Origin: DASYHS01 sp035998295
GTDB lineage: Bacteria; Pseudomonadota; Alphaproteobacteria; Azospirillales; Azospirillaceae
Assembly: GCF_035998295.1 (NCBI RefSeq)
Contig: NZ_DASYHS010000207.1
Location: 5,073-69,072 of the forward strand
Reading direction: 5' to 3'
DNA: 64,000 nt
The position numbers and the translations under genes are program-made. Below, piece after piece: positions 43,182 through 50,504 of the stretch. The notes below the pieces were generated by a model, which had not been told where the DNA came from, made no database searches, and saw only the letters and a list, made by a program, of their open reading frames with translations. The stretch's first letter is position 1. Each line of letters opens with the position of its first letter.

Positions 43182-43906
43182 GGGCGCACGTAGTCCATCC
43201 GGACCTCGACCTCGGGGATCGCGTCGGGCGTGCCGACATGGAACCACAGCCCGTCGTGCCGCACGCCGTACAGGCGCTCGCGCGCCAGCGCGCGGTCCCA
43301 GACGAGGTTGTTGGAGAACGGGCCGTCCGGCATGTCGGCATAGGCGGCGGCCGTCGTCACCTGGACCCCGGCGAACACGAACGGCGCCAGCAGGCCGGCG
43401 GGGCGGCGATGCACCTTGCCGTCCGGGTCCATGCGGAAGTCGCCCGGCCCCTCGAACCCGACCGCCGCGACCGTGGGGTGCAGCAGCAGCAGCACGTCCA
43501 TCCGCGCCGGGTCCCAGGCGCGCGCCAGCCGGTCGAGCGCGCGGCTCGGCCCGTCCAGCCACAGCGCGTCGGAGTTCACGGTGACGAAGGGCCCGTCGCC
43601 GAGATGGGGCAGCGCCCTGCGCACGCCGCCGCCGGTCTCCAGCAGCTCCGGCTCGGGCGACAGGACCGTGCGCGGGCTCGCGCGCTCCGCGAGGTGCCGC
43701 TCGATCATCTCCGGCTTGTAATGCGTGTTGACGACGACGGTCCCGATCCCGGCCTCCTCGAGCCGGTCGAGCGCGTGGTCGAGCAGGGTGCGGCCCGCCA
43801 CCCGCACCAGCGGCTTCGGCCGCTCCAGGGTCAGCGGCCTCATGCGCAGGCCGAGGCCGGCGGCGAGGATCATGGCATGCGTGAAGGCAGGGGTGCAGGT
43901 GGTCAT
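43166..43906 (-). CDS. murU: N-acetylmuramate-1-phosphate uridylyltransferase (MurU-like)
   Basis: 246 residues of the nucleotidyltransferase (NTP_transferase) fold: AMILAAGLGLRMRPLTLERPKPLVRVAGRTLL cut at residues ~11-42, with the G-x-G-x-R-M signature and the Lys of RPKPLV, and VTVNSDALW for metal binding. Beside amgK it should make UDP-MurNAc from recycled MurNAc-1-phosphate, bypassing de novo MurA. The start follows amgK by four bases. Confidence 0.9.
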   Translation of the reverse strand: MTTCTPAFTHAMILAAGLGLRMRPLTLERPKPLVRVAGRTLLDHALDRLEEAGIGTVVVNTHYKPEMIERHLAERASPRTVLSPEPELLETGGGVRRALPHLGDGPFVTVNSDALWLDGPSRALDRLARAWDPARMDVLLLLHPTVAAVGFEGPGDFRMDPDGKVHRRPAGLLAPFVFAGVQVTTAAAYADMPDGPFSNNLVWDRALARERLYGVRHDGLWFHVGTPDAIPEVEVRMDYVRPCAES

Positions 43907-43910
43907 GTCG

Positions 43911-44918
43911 TCATCGTGGGGCAAAGAGAGGGGCCCGGAGGCCGGGCGGAAGGTGCAGGTCGAACCACGCCCGGACCGGCGCCAGCGCCGGGTGGCGCAG
44001 GCTCGCCTCGATCTGCCGCCACACCCGCGGCAGGTGATCGAGATAGCCGGGCTTGCCCGCGCGCGACCACAGCCGGACGAAGACGGCGGCGATGCGCGCG
44101 TGCCGCACCGCGCCGACCACGGCCATGGCATGGCGGAAGCCCGTCGGGTCCAGGTCCGGAAAGGCGCGCAGATAGCGTGCGGTCATCGCTTCGGCCAGGT
44201 CCGGCGGGACGTCGCGCCGCGCATCCTCGAGGAGGGAGACGAGATCGTAGCATACCGGCCCGATCCCGGCGTCCTGGAAATCGAGCAGCCCGCACGCCGC
44301 CACTCCCGGCCGGCCGGGCAGCAGCATCAGGTTGCAGGCGAAGAAGTCCCGGTGCAGCAGCGAGGCGGGCAGGGGCGGCACGCCGGACAGCACCTCGCGC
44401 CACGCCCGCTCCAGCCCCGGCCGCTCGCGCTGCGCCGCGTCGTGCCCCAGGGCTTCGGGCAGCCACACGTCCGCGAACAGCATCACCTGGTCGAGGAAGC
44501 GCGCCGCGTCGTAGACCGGCAGCCCGGCTGTGTCGCGGGCGGCATCGAAGCGGCGGTGCAATTCGGCCAGCGTGTCGACGGCCAGCGCGAACAGCGGCTC
44601 GGGCACGGCCCCGCGGTCGAGCAGTGCCGCGAACACGTCGTCGCCGAAATCCTCCATCAGCACCAGCCCCGCGGCCGGGTCGGCCGCGAGGATGTCGGGC
44701 GCGCTCAAGCCGGTGGCGCGCAGCAGCCCGGCGACCCGCAGGAAGGGTGGCACGTCGGCCGCCGGCGGGGCGCTGTCCATCAGCACGGCGCTGCGCCCGC
44801 CCAAGTCCAGCCGCAGGTACCGGCGGCCCGACGCGTCGCCGGCCAGCAGGCTGAGCCCGGCACCTGCCCAGCCGGCCTCGTCCAGGAACCGCTCGACCGC
44901 CTGCGCGCGGCCACTCAT
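43911..44918 (-). CDS. amgK: Cell-wall sugar kinase AmgK (APH-type)
   Basis: 335 residues with the aminoglycoside-phosphotransferase fold: LLHRDFFACNLMLLPG (catalytic H-x-D...N) and GLLDFQDAGIGPVCYDLVSL (metal-binding D-F-Q). In Pseudomonas and alphaproteobacteria AmgK phosphorylates MurNAc/GlcNAc at C1 for MurU. Genomic pairing with murU and tsaE confirms the peptidoglycan-recycling role. It overlaps tsaE by four bases. Confidence 0.92.
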   Translation of the reverse strand: MSGRAQAVERFLDEAGWAGAGLSLLAGDASGRRYLRLDLGGRSAVLMDSAPPAADVPPFLRVAGLLRATGLSAPDILAADPAAGLVLMEDFGDDVFAALLDRGAVPEPLFALAVDTLAELHRRFDAARDTAGLPVYDAARFLDQVMLFADVWLPEALGHDAAQRERPGLERAWREVLSGVPPLPASLLHRDFFACNLMLLPGRPGVAACGLLDFQDAGIGPVCYDLVSLLEDARRDVPPDLAEAMTARYLRAFPDLDPTGFRHAMAVVGAVRHARIAAVFVRLWSRAGKPGYLDHLPRVWRQIEASLRHPALAPVRAWFDLHLPPGLRAPLFAPR

Positions 44919-45388
44919 GCCGGCGCCACCGCGTCCAGGCGCGCGGCCCAGCTTCCCGTCCCGGCGAGCGTCGCGCGCCGCCGCTCGCCGCCCAGGATCT
45001 CGAGGCCGAGGTCGAGCCGCTCGGCCGGCAGCATCGGGCCGAGGCGGTCCGGCCATTCCACCAGGCAGACCCCCTCGCGCGCCTCGTCCCAGCCCAGCTC
45101 CACCACCTCCCACGGATCGGACAGGCGGTAGAGGTCGAAGTGCCAGATCTGGGCGACCGGCGCGTCGTAGACCTGGACCAGCGTGAAGGTCGGGCTCGGC
45201 ACCTCCTCGTCCTCGCCGGCCAGCGCCTGGATCACCGCGCGCGCGAACGCGGTCTTGCCCGCGCCGAGGTCGCCGGCCAGCGCCACCACGTCCGACGGGC
45301 GCAGCTGCCCGGCGAGGCCGCGGGCGAGTGCCTGCGTGGCCTCCTCGTCGGGAAGCTCGAAGACCCGTTGCGCGGCGTCGGCAGGCAT
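44915..45388 (-). CDS. tsaE: tRNA t6A biosynthesis ATPase TsaE
   Basis: 157 residues. P-loop LAGDLGAGKTAFARAV at ~38-53, then PSPTFTLVQVYD and IWHFDLYRLSDPWEVVELGWDE, the standard TsaE blocks. It partners TsaB and TsaD (not here) in N6-threonylcarbamoyladenosine formation at tRNA position 37. First gene of the tsaE-amgK-murU-addB run. Confidence 0.95.
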   Translation of the reverse strand: MPADAAQRVFELPDEEATQALARGLAGQLRPSDVVALAGDLGAGKTAFARAVIQALAGEDEEVPSPTFTLVQVYDAPVAQIWHFDLYRLSDPWEVVELGWDEAREGVCLVEWPDRLGPMLPAERLDLGLEILGGERRRATLAGTGSWAARLDAVAPA

Positions 45389-45484
45389 CGCGAAGCTCCG
45401 GGGTTGATTGCCCGGGGAAAACCGGACATGAACATGGGAGACGCTGTCCCCTCTTGGCCCTTTCCTAGCTGTTCCGGAGTCGTC

Positions 45485-46504
45485 ATGTCGAGTGCTGTGG
45501 AGCGAACCGACGTCGCCATCATCGGTGCCGGCCCGGTCGGCCTGTTCGCCATCTTCGAATGCGGCATGCTGAAGATGCGCTGCCACGTCGTCGACGCGCT
45601 GGACATGATCGGCGGCCAGTGCTCCGCCCTCTATCCGGAGAAGCCGATCTACGACATCCCCGCCCATCCCTCGATCGACGCCGCCGACCTGATCGAGCGG
45701 CTGGGCGAGCAGGCGGCCCCCTTCGACCCGGTGTTCCACCTCGGCCAGCAGGTCACGGCGCTGACCCCCGCCGAGGGCGGGCGCTGGCTGGTCGAGACCT
45801 CGGCCGGCCGGCGGATCGACGCGCGCGCGGTGATCGTCGCGGCCGGCGTCGGCGCCTTCGGCCCGAACCGCCCGCCGCTCGACGGGCTGGAGCGGTACGA
45901 GGGCCGCTCCGTCCACTACCTGGTGCGCCGCCGGCAGGACTTCGCGGGCAAGCGGGTGGTGATCGCGGGCGGCGGCGACTCGGCCGTGGACTGGGCGATC
46001 AGCCTGGCCGAGGTCGCGTCCCGGATCATGGTCGTCCACCGCCGGCCCAAGTTCCGCGCGGCACCCGAGAGCGTGTCGCGCATGGACCAGCTCGTGCGCG
46101 ACGGCCGGATCGAGATGGTCGTCCCCTACCAGCTCTCCGGCCTGGAGGGGCGCGACGGCGACCTGACCGGCGTGCGCGTCGCGACGCTGGAGGGCGAGGA
46201 GCGGGTGCTGGAGGCGGACGTGCTGCTGCCCTTCTTCGGCCTGTCGATGAACCTCGGCCCGATCGCGGAATGGGGCCTGGGCCTGGACCGCAGCCATATC
46301 GTGGTCGATCCCTCGACCTGCGCCACCAGCGCCCCCGGCGTGTTCGCGGTCGGCGACGTCGCGACCTATCCGCGCAAGCTGAAGCTGATCCTGACCGGCT
46401 TCGCCGAGGCGGCCCAGGCCGCGCACGCGATCCATCCGCTCGTCCACCCGGACGAGGTCCTGCATTTCGAGTACTCGACGACCAAGGGCGTGCCCGGCGC
46501 CTGA
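45485..46504 (+). CDS. Ferredoxin/flavodoxin-NADP+ reductase of the thioredoxin-reductase type
   Basis: 339 residues from the ATG at 45485. FAD-binding IIGAGPVGLFAIFECGM near the start, DMIGGQCSALYPEKPIYDIP, NADPH-binding VVIAGGGDSAVDWAISL, and a C-terminal FAVGDVATYPRKLKLILTGF. It has no CxxC redox pair, which separates it from thioredoxin reductase and fits the YumC-type ferredoxin-NADP+ reductase. Divergent from tsaE. Confidence 0.92.
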   Translation: MSSAVERTDVAIIGAGPVGLFAIFECGMLKMRCHVVDALDMIGGQCSALYPEKPIYDIPAHPSIDAADLIERLGEQAAPFDPVFHLGQQVTALTPAEGGRWLVETSAGRRIDARAVIVAAGVGAFGPNRPPLDGLERYEGRSVHYLVRRRQDFAGKRVVIAGGGDSAVDWAISLAEVASRIMVVHRRPKFRAAPESVSRMDQLVRDGRIEMVVPYQLSGLEGRDGDLTGVRVATLEGEERVLEADVLLPFFGLSMNLGPIAEWGLGLDRSHIVVDPSTCATSAPGVFAVGDVATYPRKLKLILTGFAEAAQAAHAIHPLVHPDEVLHFEYSTTKGVPGA

Positions 46505-46563
46505 GGCCCGTCCTCTCCAAATCGTCCTCGTGCGCGACCGGCTTTCGGAGTAGTCTCCGGCCC

Positions 46564-46980
46564 ATGGGCGAGGACGGGACCGGCGGTCCGGGCAAGGGCA
46601 CAGGCAGGGGCGGGCGCGGCGGCTTCAGGGCGGTCGCGCTGGCGCTCGTCCTGTCGCTGCTGATGTCGTTCCTCGGCACGACCGTCGAGGCGGCCGGCGG
46701 CTGGGGCGCTCCCGGCCCGGCCGATGCCGCGTCGCCCGGCCTGGTCGACGGGGAGGACGCGCTCGACAGCTTCTTCCTGCCGCGCCCGGTGACGCTGGAG
46801 ACCTCTCGCCACGCGCTCGCGGCGCCGCCCGCACCTCCCGCGCCGGACATGGCGCCGGCCGACCGGGTGGCGGTCCTGCCGTCCTCGTGGCGGATCCCCT
46901 TCGTCGAGACCGTCTCCACCCCCGCGTCCGAGGCCGGCCGCACCGGCCCGCGCTCGCCCACCGGCCCTCCCGCCGCCTGA
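46564..46980 (+). CDS. Hypothetical protein with one membrane/signal segment
   Basis: 138 residues. A Gly-rich charged start (MGEDGTGGPGKGTGRGGRGG) and the hydrophobic FRAVALALVLSLLMSFLGTTV at ~21-41, then a Pro/Ala-rich exported tail. No recognised domain. Low complexity leaves function open. Confidence 0.5.
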   Translation: MGEDGTGGPGKGTGRGGRGGFRAVALALVLSLLMSFLGTTVEAAGGWGAPGPADAASPGLVDGEDALDSFFLPRPVTLETSRHALAAPPAPPAPDMAPADRVAVLPSSWRIPFVETVSTPASEAGRTGPRSPTGPPAA

Positions 46981-47125
46981 GGACGGGTTCCCCGTCCGGG
47001 TGGCGCCGGCCCGCGTGGCCGGCCTTCCCCGATCAGCCGAGATATACGGTCGGTCCCCGCGCGATGCCTGGGGACCGCATGTCGGCGCCGGCCCCGCGGC
47101 CGGCGCCCGGGAAGGGTGCGGGAAA

Positions 47126-47332
47126 ATGCTGGAACACCTCTACGTCGAAAGCCTTGTGGGCTTCGGCCTCTTCATCCTGTCCGTCGCCGTGGCGCGGCCG
47201 CTGCGCCGGTTCTACCTGCGCACGCCGACGCCGGCTCTGCTGCGCGGCGAAACGCGCTCCGAGCTGATCCTGCTCGGGTACTTCTGCCTGGTGCTGCTGA
47301 GCTTCGTCGTCGGCATCCACGGCCTGATCTGA
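47126..47332 (+). CDS. Small two-helix membrane protein
   Basis: 68 residues. Hydrophobic segments LVGFGLFILSVAVARPL and LILLGYFCLVLLSFVVG, with an Arg-rich loop containing FYLRTPTPALLRGE between. No known family. It is followed within 15 bases by another small membrane protein and then tatA, all co-directional. Confidence 0.6.
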   Translation: MLEHLYVESLVGFGLFILSVAVARPLRRFYLRTPTPALLRGETRSELILLGYFCLVLLSFVVGIHGLI

Positions 47333-47346
47333 CCCGGAGACCTGCA

Positions 47347-47532
47347 ATGCTCGCGATGAAGATCTACCTGTGGAGCCATTTCGGGCTCGCCTTCGCCGTG
47401 GCCGCCACGGGCCTGCGCCGCTACGTCCGGCGCGACGCCTTCGCCCTGTTCGGCGACGACGTGCTCCGGCTGCTCCTCGCCTTCATGGTGCTGGGCGGGG
47501 CGGCCGTCGTCTTCGTCCAGCAGGCCGGTTGA
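47347..47532 (+). CDS. Small membrane protein
   Basis: 61 residues, MLAMKIYLWSHFGLAFAVAA then LRRYVRRDAFALFGDDVLRL and a second hydrophobic stretch, LLAFMVLGGAAVVFV. No recognised domain. It sits between another small membrane protein and tatA. Confidence 0.55.
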   Translation: MLAMKIYLWSHFGLAFAVAATGLRRYVRRDAFALFGDDVLRLLLAFMVLGGAAVVFVQQAG

Positions 47533-47543
47533 GGGAGGCGGGA

Positions 47544-47714
47544 ATGAGCGTCGGAATCTGGCAGATCGTCCTGATCCTCCTTGCCGTGCTGGTCCTGTTC
47601 GGCGCCGGCAAGCTGCCGAGCGTGATGGGCGACCTCGCCAAGGGCGTGCGGAACTTCAAGTCCGGCCTGAAGGAGGTCGAGGACGGGCCGGCCGACGAGA
47701 CCAGGCAGGGCTGA
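47544..47714 (+). CDS. tatA: TatA/TatE-family twin-arginine translocase component
   Basis: 56 residues. Short N-terminal membrane helix IWQIVLILLAVLVLFGAGKLP with the TatA hinge FGAGKLP, then an amphipathic helix, LAKGVRNFKSGLKEVEDG. That matches TatA/E but is short, and no tatB or tatC is nearby, so it may be a stand-alone TatE-like subunit. Good ribosome site GGGAGG upstream of the ATG at 47544. Confidence 0.9.
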   Translation: MSVGIWQIVLILLAVLVLFGAGKLPSVMGDLAKGVRNFKSGLKEVEDGPADETRQG

Positions 47715-47715
47715 C

Positions 47716-47743
47716 GCGGGCCGGGGCGGTCGCCCCGGCCCGC
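47716..47743. terminator. Bidirectional hairpin between tatA and spy-like gene
   Basis: GCGGGCCGGGGC (47716-47727) pairs perfectly with GCCCCGGCCCGC (47732-47743) around a 4-base loop. It lies between convergent genes. No strong T-tract. Confidence 0.6.
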
Positions 47744-47749
47744 ATACCC

Positions 47750-48217
47750 TCAGCGGTGGTGAGGTCCGCCGCGGCCGCGGCGCATCATCTCGTCGGCGAT
47801 CTTCTGCTGCTCGGGCGTCAGCTCGGCGTACAGGGTCTCCACCGCGGGCCGGATCTCGCGCAGCTGCGCAAGGCCGGCCTCGGCGACCTGCTCGAACCGG
47901 GCCATGCGCTCGGGCAGGGTCGTCGGCTGCTCGGCCGTGCCGATCTGCTCGCACAGCCGGTCCATGGGCCCGGTCGAGGTCGTGACCTGCTGCTCGAAGG
48001 CGTCCCAGGCGGCCTGCTGCTCGTCGGTGATGCCGAGGCGCGTCTCGGCGTAGGCCAGCATGCCGGCGAGGCGGGCGTCGCTGCCCTCGCCGCAGAAATG
48101 GGCCAGCGGGCCGCCCGCCCCCCGGCCGCCCCAGGCGTGCCCCGTCCCGGGGGCGGCGACGGCGATGCCGGCGGCCAGGATGCCGGTGCCGGCGAGGGCG
48201 AGAAGAAGCTTCTTCAT
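47750..48217 (-). CDS. Spy/CpxP-family periplasmic protein (LTxxQ motif)
   Basis: 155 residues. Signal peptide MKKLLLALAGTGILAAGIAVA with probable cleavage near AVA-AP. The second half is helical, with ETRLGITDEQQAAWDAF and the family motif LTPEQQKIADEM. A His/Arg-Gly tail, RRGRGGPHHR, could bind metal. Spy/CpxP proteins are envelope-stress chaperones. It is divergent from an OmpR/EnvZ-type pair, which probably regulates it. Confidence 0.85.
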   Translation of the reverse strand: MKKLLLALAGTGILAAGIAVAAPGTGHAWGGRGAGGPLAHFCGEGSDARLAGMLAYAETRLGITDEQQAAWDAFEQQVTTSTGPMDRLCEQIGTAEQPTTLPERMARFEQVAEAGLAQLREIRPAVETLYAELTPEQQKIADEMMRRGRGGPHHR

Positions 48218-48269
48218 GGGTTGGTGCCTTTCACGTCGATGGGCTGATGGGCCGATCTTCGGCCGGGCG

Positions 48270-48346
48270 TGTAACCGCTTGATGTCGGGGGCCGGGGAGA
48301 TTTGTAACCGTGTGTAACCGGGACCGGCTCCGTAACGGGCGGTAAC
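48270..48346. promoter_or_regulatory. Repeated GTAAC boxes between spy-like gene and response regulator
   Basis: TGTAACC occurs at 48270-48276, 48303-48309 and 48313-48319. Related GTAAC copies are at 48332-48336 and 48342-48346. The 10-bp steps (48303/48313 and 48332/48342) fit direct-repeat binding by an OmpR-class regulator on one face of the helix. Confidence 0.6.
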
Positions 48347-48373
48347 AAATTTCCCCTACGCGCCGGGCCGGAA

Positions 48374-49111
48374 ATGCCGAATGATCCGGCCATGGACCGC
48401 CAGCCCCACCTCCTCATCGTCGACGACGACCGCGAGATCCTCTCCCTGGTGTCGAGCTTCCTGTCGCGCCACGGCTACCGCGTCAGCACGGCGCGGGACG
48501 GGGTCTCAATGATGCGCGTGCTCGACGAGGCGCGCATCGACCTGGTCGTGCTCGACCTGATGCTGCCGGGCGAGGACGGGTTGAGCCTGTGCCGCCGGCT
48601 GCGCGCCACGCGCCAGACGCCGATTGTGATGCTGACCGCGATGGGCGAGGAGACGGACCGGATCATTGGCCTCGAGATGGGGGCCGACGACTATCTGGCG
48701 AAGCCGTTCAGCCCGCGCGAGCTGCTGGCGCGGATCAAGGCGGTGCTGCGCCGGGCCGGCGGCGGGTCCGGCGGGACCGCGGAGCCGGCCGGCCGCGTCC
48801 TGGAGTTCGAGGGCTGGCGCCTCGACCTCGCGCGCCGGGAACTGCGCGCGCCCGGCGACGTGCTGGTCCAGCTCAGCGCCGGCGAGTACGAGCTGCTGGT
48901 CGCCTTCGCCGAGCATCCGCGCCGCGTGCTGTCGCGAGACCGGCTGCTCGACCTCGCGCGCGGCCGGGCGGCCGCACCTTTCGACCGCAGCATCGACGTG
49001 CAGGTGAGCCGCCTGCGCCGCAAGATCGAGCCCGACCCCAAGGACCCCGTGATGATCAAGACCGTGCGCAGCGGCGGCTACGTCTTCACACCCGAGGTGA
49101 GCGCGAAGTGA
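48374..49111 (+). CDS. OmpR-family response regulator
   Basis: 245 residues, or 239 from the second ATG at 48392. The receiver domain has acidic DDD at 17-19, phospho-acceptor Asp61 in VVLDLMLPGEDG and Lys in YLAKPFSP. The C-terminal winged HTH has LSAGEYELLVAFAEHPRRVLSR and RSIDVQVSRLRRKIE. It is translationally coupled to the sensor kinase by a GTGA overlap. Confidence 0.95.
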   Translation: MPNDPAMDRQPHLLIVDDDREILSLVSSFLSRHGYRVSTARDGVSMMRVLDEARIDLVVLDLMLPGEDGLSLCRRLRATRQTPIVMLTAMGEETDRIIGLEMGADDYLAKPFSPRELLARIKAVLRRAGGGSGGTAEPAGRVLEFEGWRLDLARRELRAPGDVLVQLSAGEYELLVAFAEHPRRVLSRDRLLDLARGRAAAPFDRSIDVQVSRLRRKIEPDPKDPVMIKTVRSGGYVFTPEVSAK

Positions 49112-50442
49112 CGCTCCGGCTGCCCCGTGTTCCGCCGCTCGGCATCGCCGGCCGCATCGCGGTCACGATCGTGCTGGCGCTGCTGCTGACCCAGGTGGTC
49201 AGCGCCGGCCTCTACGTCCTCGACCACGGCCATGGCGGCTCGCCGGCCCGTCCGTTCCAGCTCGTCCGCCGCGTCGTCGCCGTGGTCGAGGTCGCCGACG
49301 CGACCCCGGCGCGCGAGCGCCCCCGCGTCGTCCGGGCGCTGGACGCGGCCGGGCTCGAGATCGCGTGGCACGAGCGCGTGCCCGACGGCCTGCGCGACGC
49401 CCGCGGGCTGCCCTTCGACGCGCTGCGCCGCCATCTCCGCGCCGAACTCGGCGATCCGGGCCGGCCGGTGCTGGTCGACGTGCGCGGCGGCCGGACGCGC
49501 GAGCGGGTGATGACGATGGCGGTGGCGCTGGCCGACGGCTCGTGGCTGTCGTTCCGGGCCGACGCCGACCGCGACGGCCCGTTCCGGCTGCTGCGCTTCG
49601 CCTTGTGGATGGCGCTGATCGCGGCCGTCGTCGTGCTGGTGTCGTGGTTGGCCGCGCGCCGGATCACCGCGCCGATCCAGGGCTTCGCGCGGGCGGCCGA
49701 GCGGCTCGGGCTGGACGGGGAGGCGCAGCTCCTGCCCGAGACCGGCCCGCGCGAGCTGCGCAGCGCCACCCGCGCGTTCAACCGGATGCAGGACCGGCTC
49801 AAGCGCTTCGTCGACGACCGCACGCAGATGCTGGCCGCGATCGGCCACGACCTGCGCACGCCGCTGACCCGGCTGCGGCTCAGGGCCGAGTTCGTCGAGG
49901 ACCCGGACCAGCAGCGCCGCATGCTTGCCGACCTCGACGAGATGGAGGCGATGATCGTCTCGACCCTGGCCTTCGCGCGCGACGACGCGCGCCAGGAGCC
50001 GCGCGAGCGCATCGATCTCGCCGCCCTGCTGCAGAGCATCGCCGACGACATGGCCGACGCCGGCCGCGCCGCCTCCTACGACGGGCCGGCGCATCGGGTC
50101 TTCGACTGCCGCCCGGTGGCGGTCCGCCGCGCCGTCGGCAACCTCGCCGACAACGCCGCCAAATACGGCGGCACGGCGCGCCTGTCGCTGGTCGAGGGGC
50201 CGGGCCAGGTCACCGTCCTGGTCGAGGACGACGGCCCGGGCATCCCCGAGGCGGAGCTGGAGCGGGTCTTCGCGCCGTTCTACCGGCTGGAGCGCTCGCG
50301 CTCGCGCGATACCGGCGGGACGGGCCTCGGCCTGTCCGTCGCGCGCACCGTTGCCCGCGCGCATGGCGGCGACGTCGTGCTGGAGAACCGGCCCGGCGGC
50401 GGCCTGCGCGCGCGCCTGGTCTTGCCCGAAGCGGATCGCTAG
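49108..50442 (+). CDS. EnvZ/CpxA-type sensor histidine kinase
   Basis: 444 residues from a GTG overlapping the response regulator stop. One N-terminal membrane helix (~13-34), a periplasmic sensor region, a second helix (~164-185, FALWMALIAAVVVLVSW) and HAMP. The H-box is AAIGHDLRTPLTRLRLRAEF, and the HATPase has N-box NLADNAAKYGG, DDGPGIP and GTGLGLSVARTV. It phosphorylates the adjacent regulator. Confidence 0.95.
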   Translation: MTLRLPRVPPLGIAGRIAVTIVLALLLTQVVSAGLYVLDHGHGGSPARPFQLVRRVVAVVEVADATPARERPRVVRALDAAGLEIAWHERVPDGLRDARGLPFDALRRHLRAELGDPGRPVLVDVRGGRTRERVMTMAVALADGSWLSFRADADRDGPFRLLRFALWMALIAAVVVLVSWLAARRITAPIQGFARAAERLGLDGEAQLLPETGPRELRSATRAFNRMQDRLKRFVDDRTQMLAAIGHDLRTPLTRLRLRAEFVEDPDQQRRMLADLDEMEAMIVSTLAFARDDARQEPRERIDLAALLQSIADDMADAGRAASYDGPAHRVFDCRPVAVRRAVGNLADNAAKYGGTARLSLVEGPGQVTVLVEDDGPGIPEAELERVFAPFYRLERSRSRDTGGTGLGLSVARTVARAHGGDVVLENRPGGGLRARLVLPEADR

Positions 50443-50466
50443 CGTTTCCGGTCGTCCGGAAACGCT
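50441..50466. terminator. Hairpin between convergent kinases
   Basis: Perfect 11-bp stem AGCGTTTCCGG (50441-50451) / CCGGAAACGCT (50456-50466), loop TCGT, overlapping the sensor-kinase stop codon. No T-tract, so efficiency is uncertain. Confidence 0.55.
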
Positions 50467-50504
50467 CGGGGGCGCGACCGCGCCCCCGCCCCGCCGGAAG
50501 CGCT

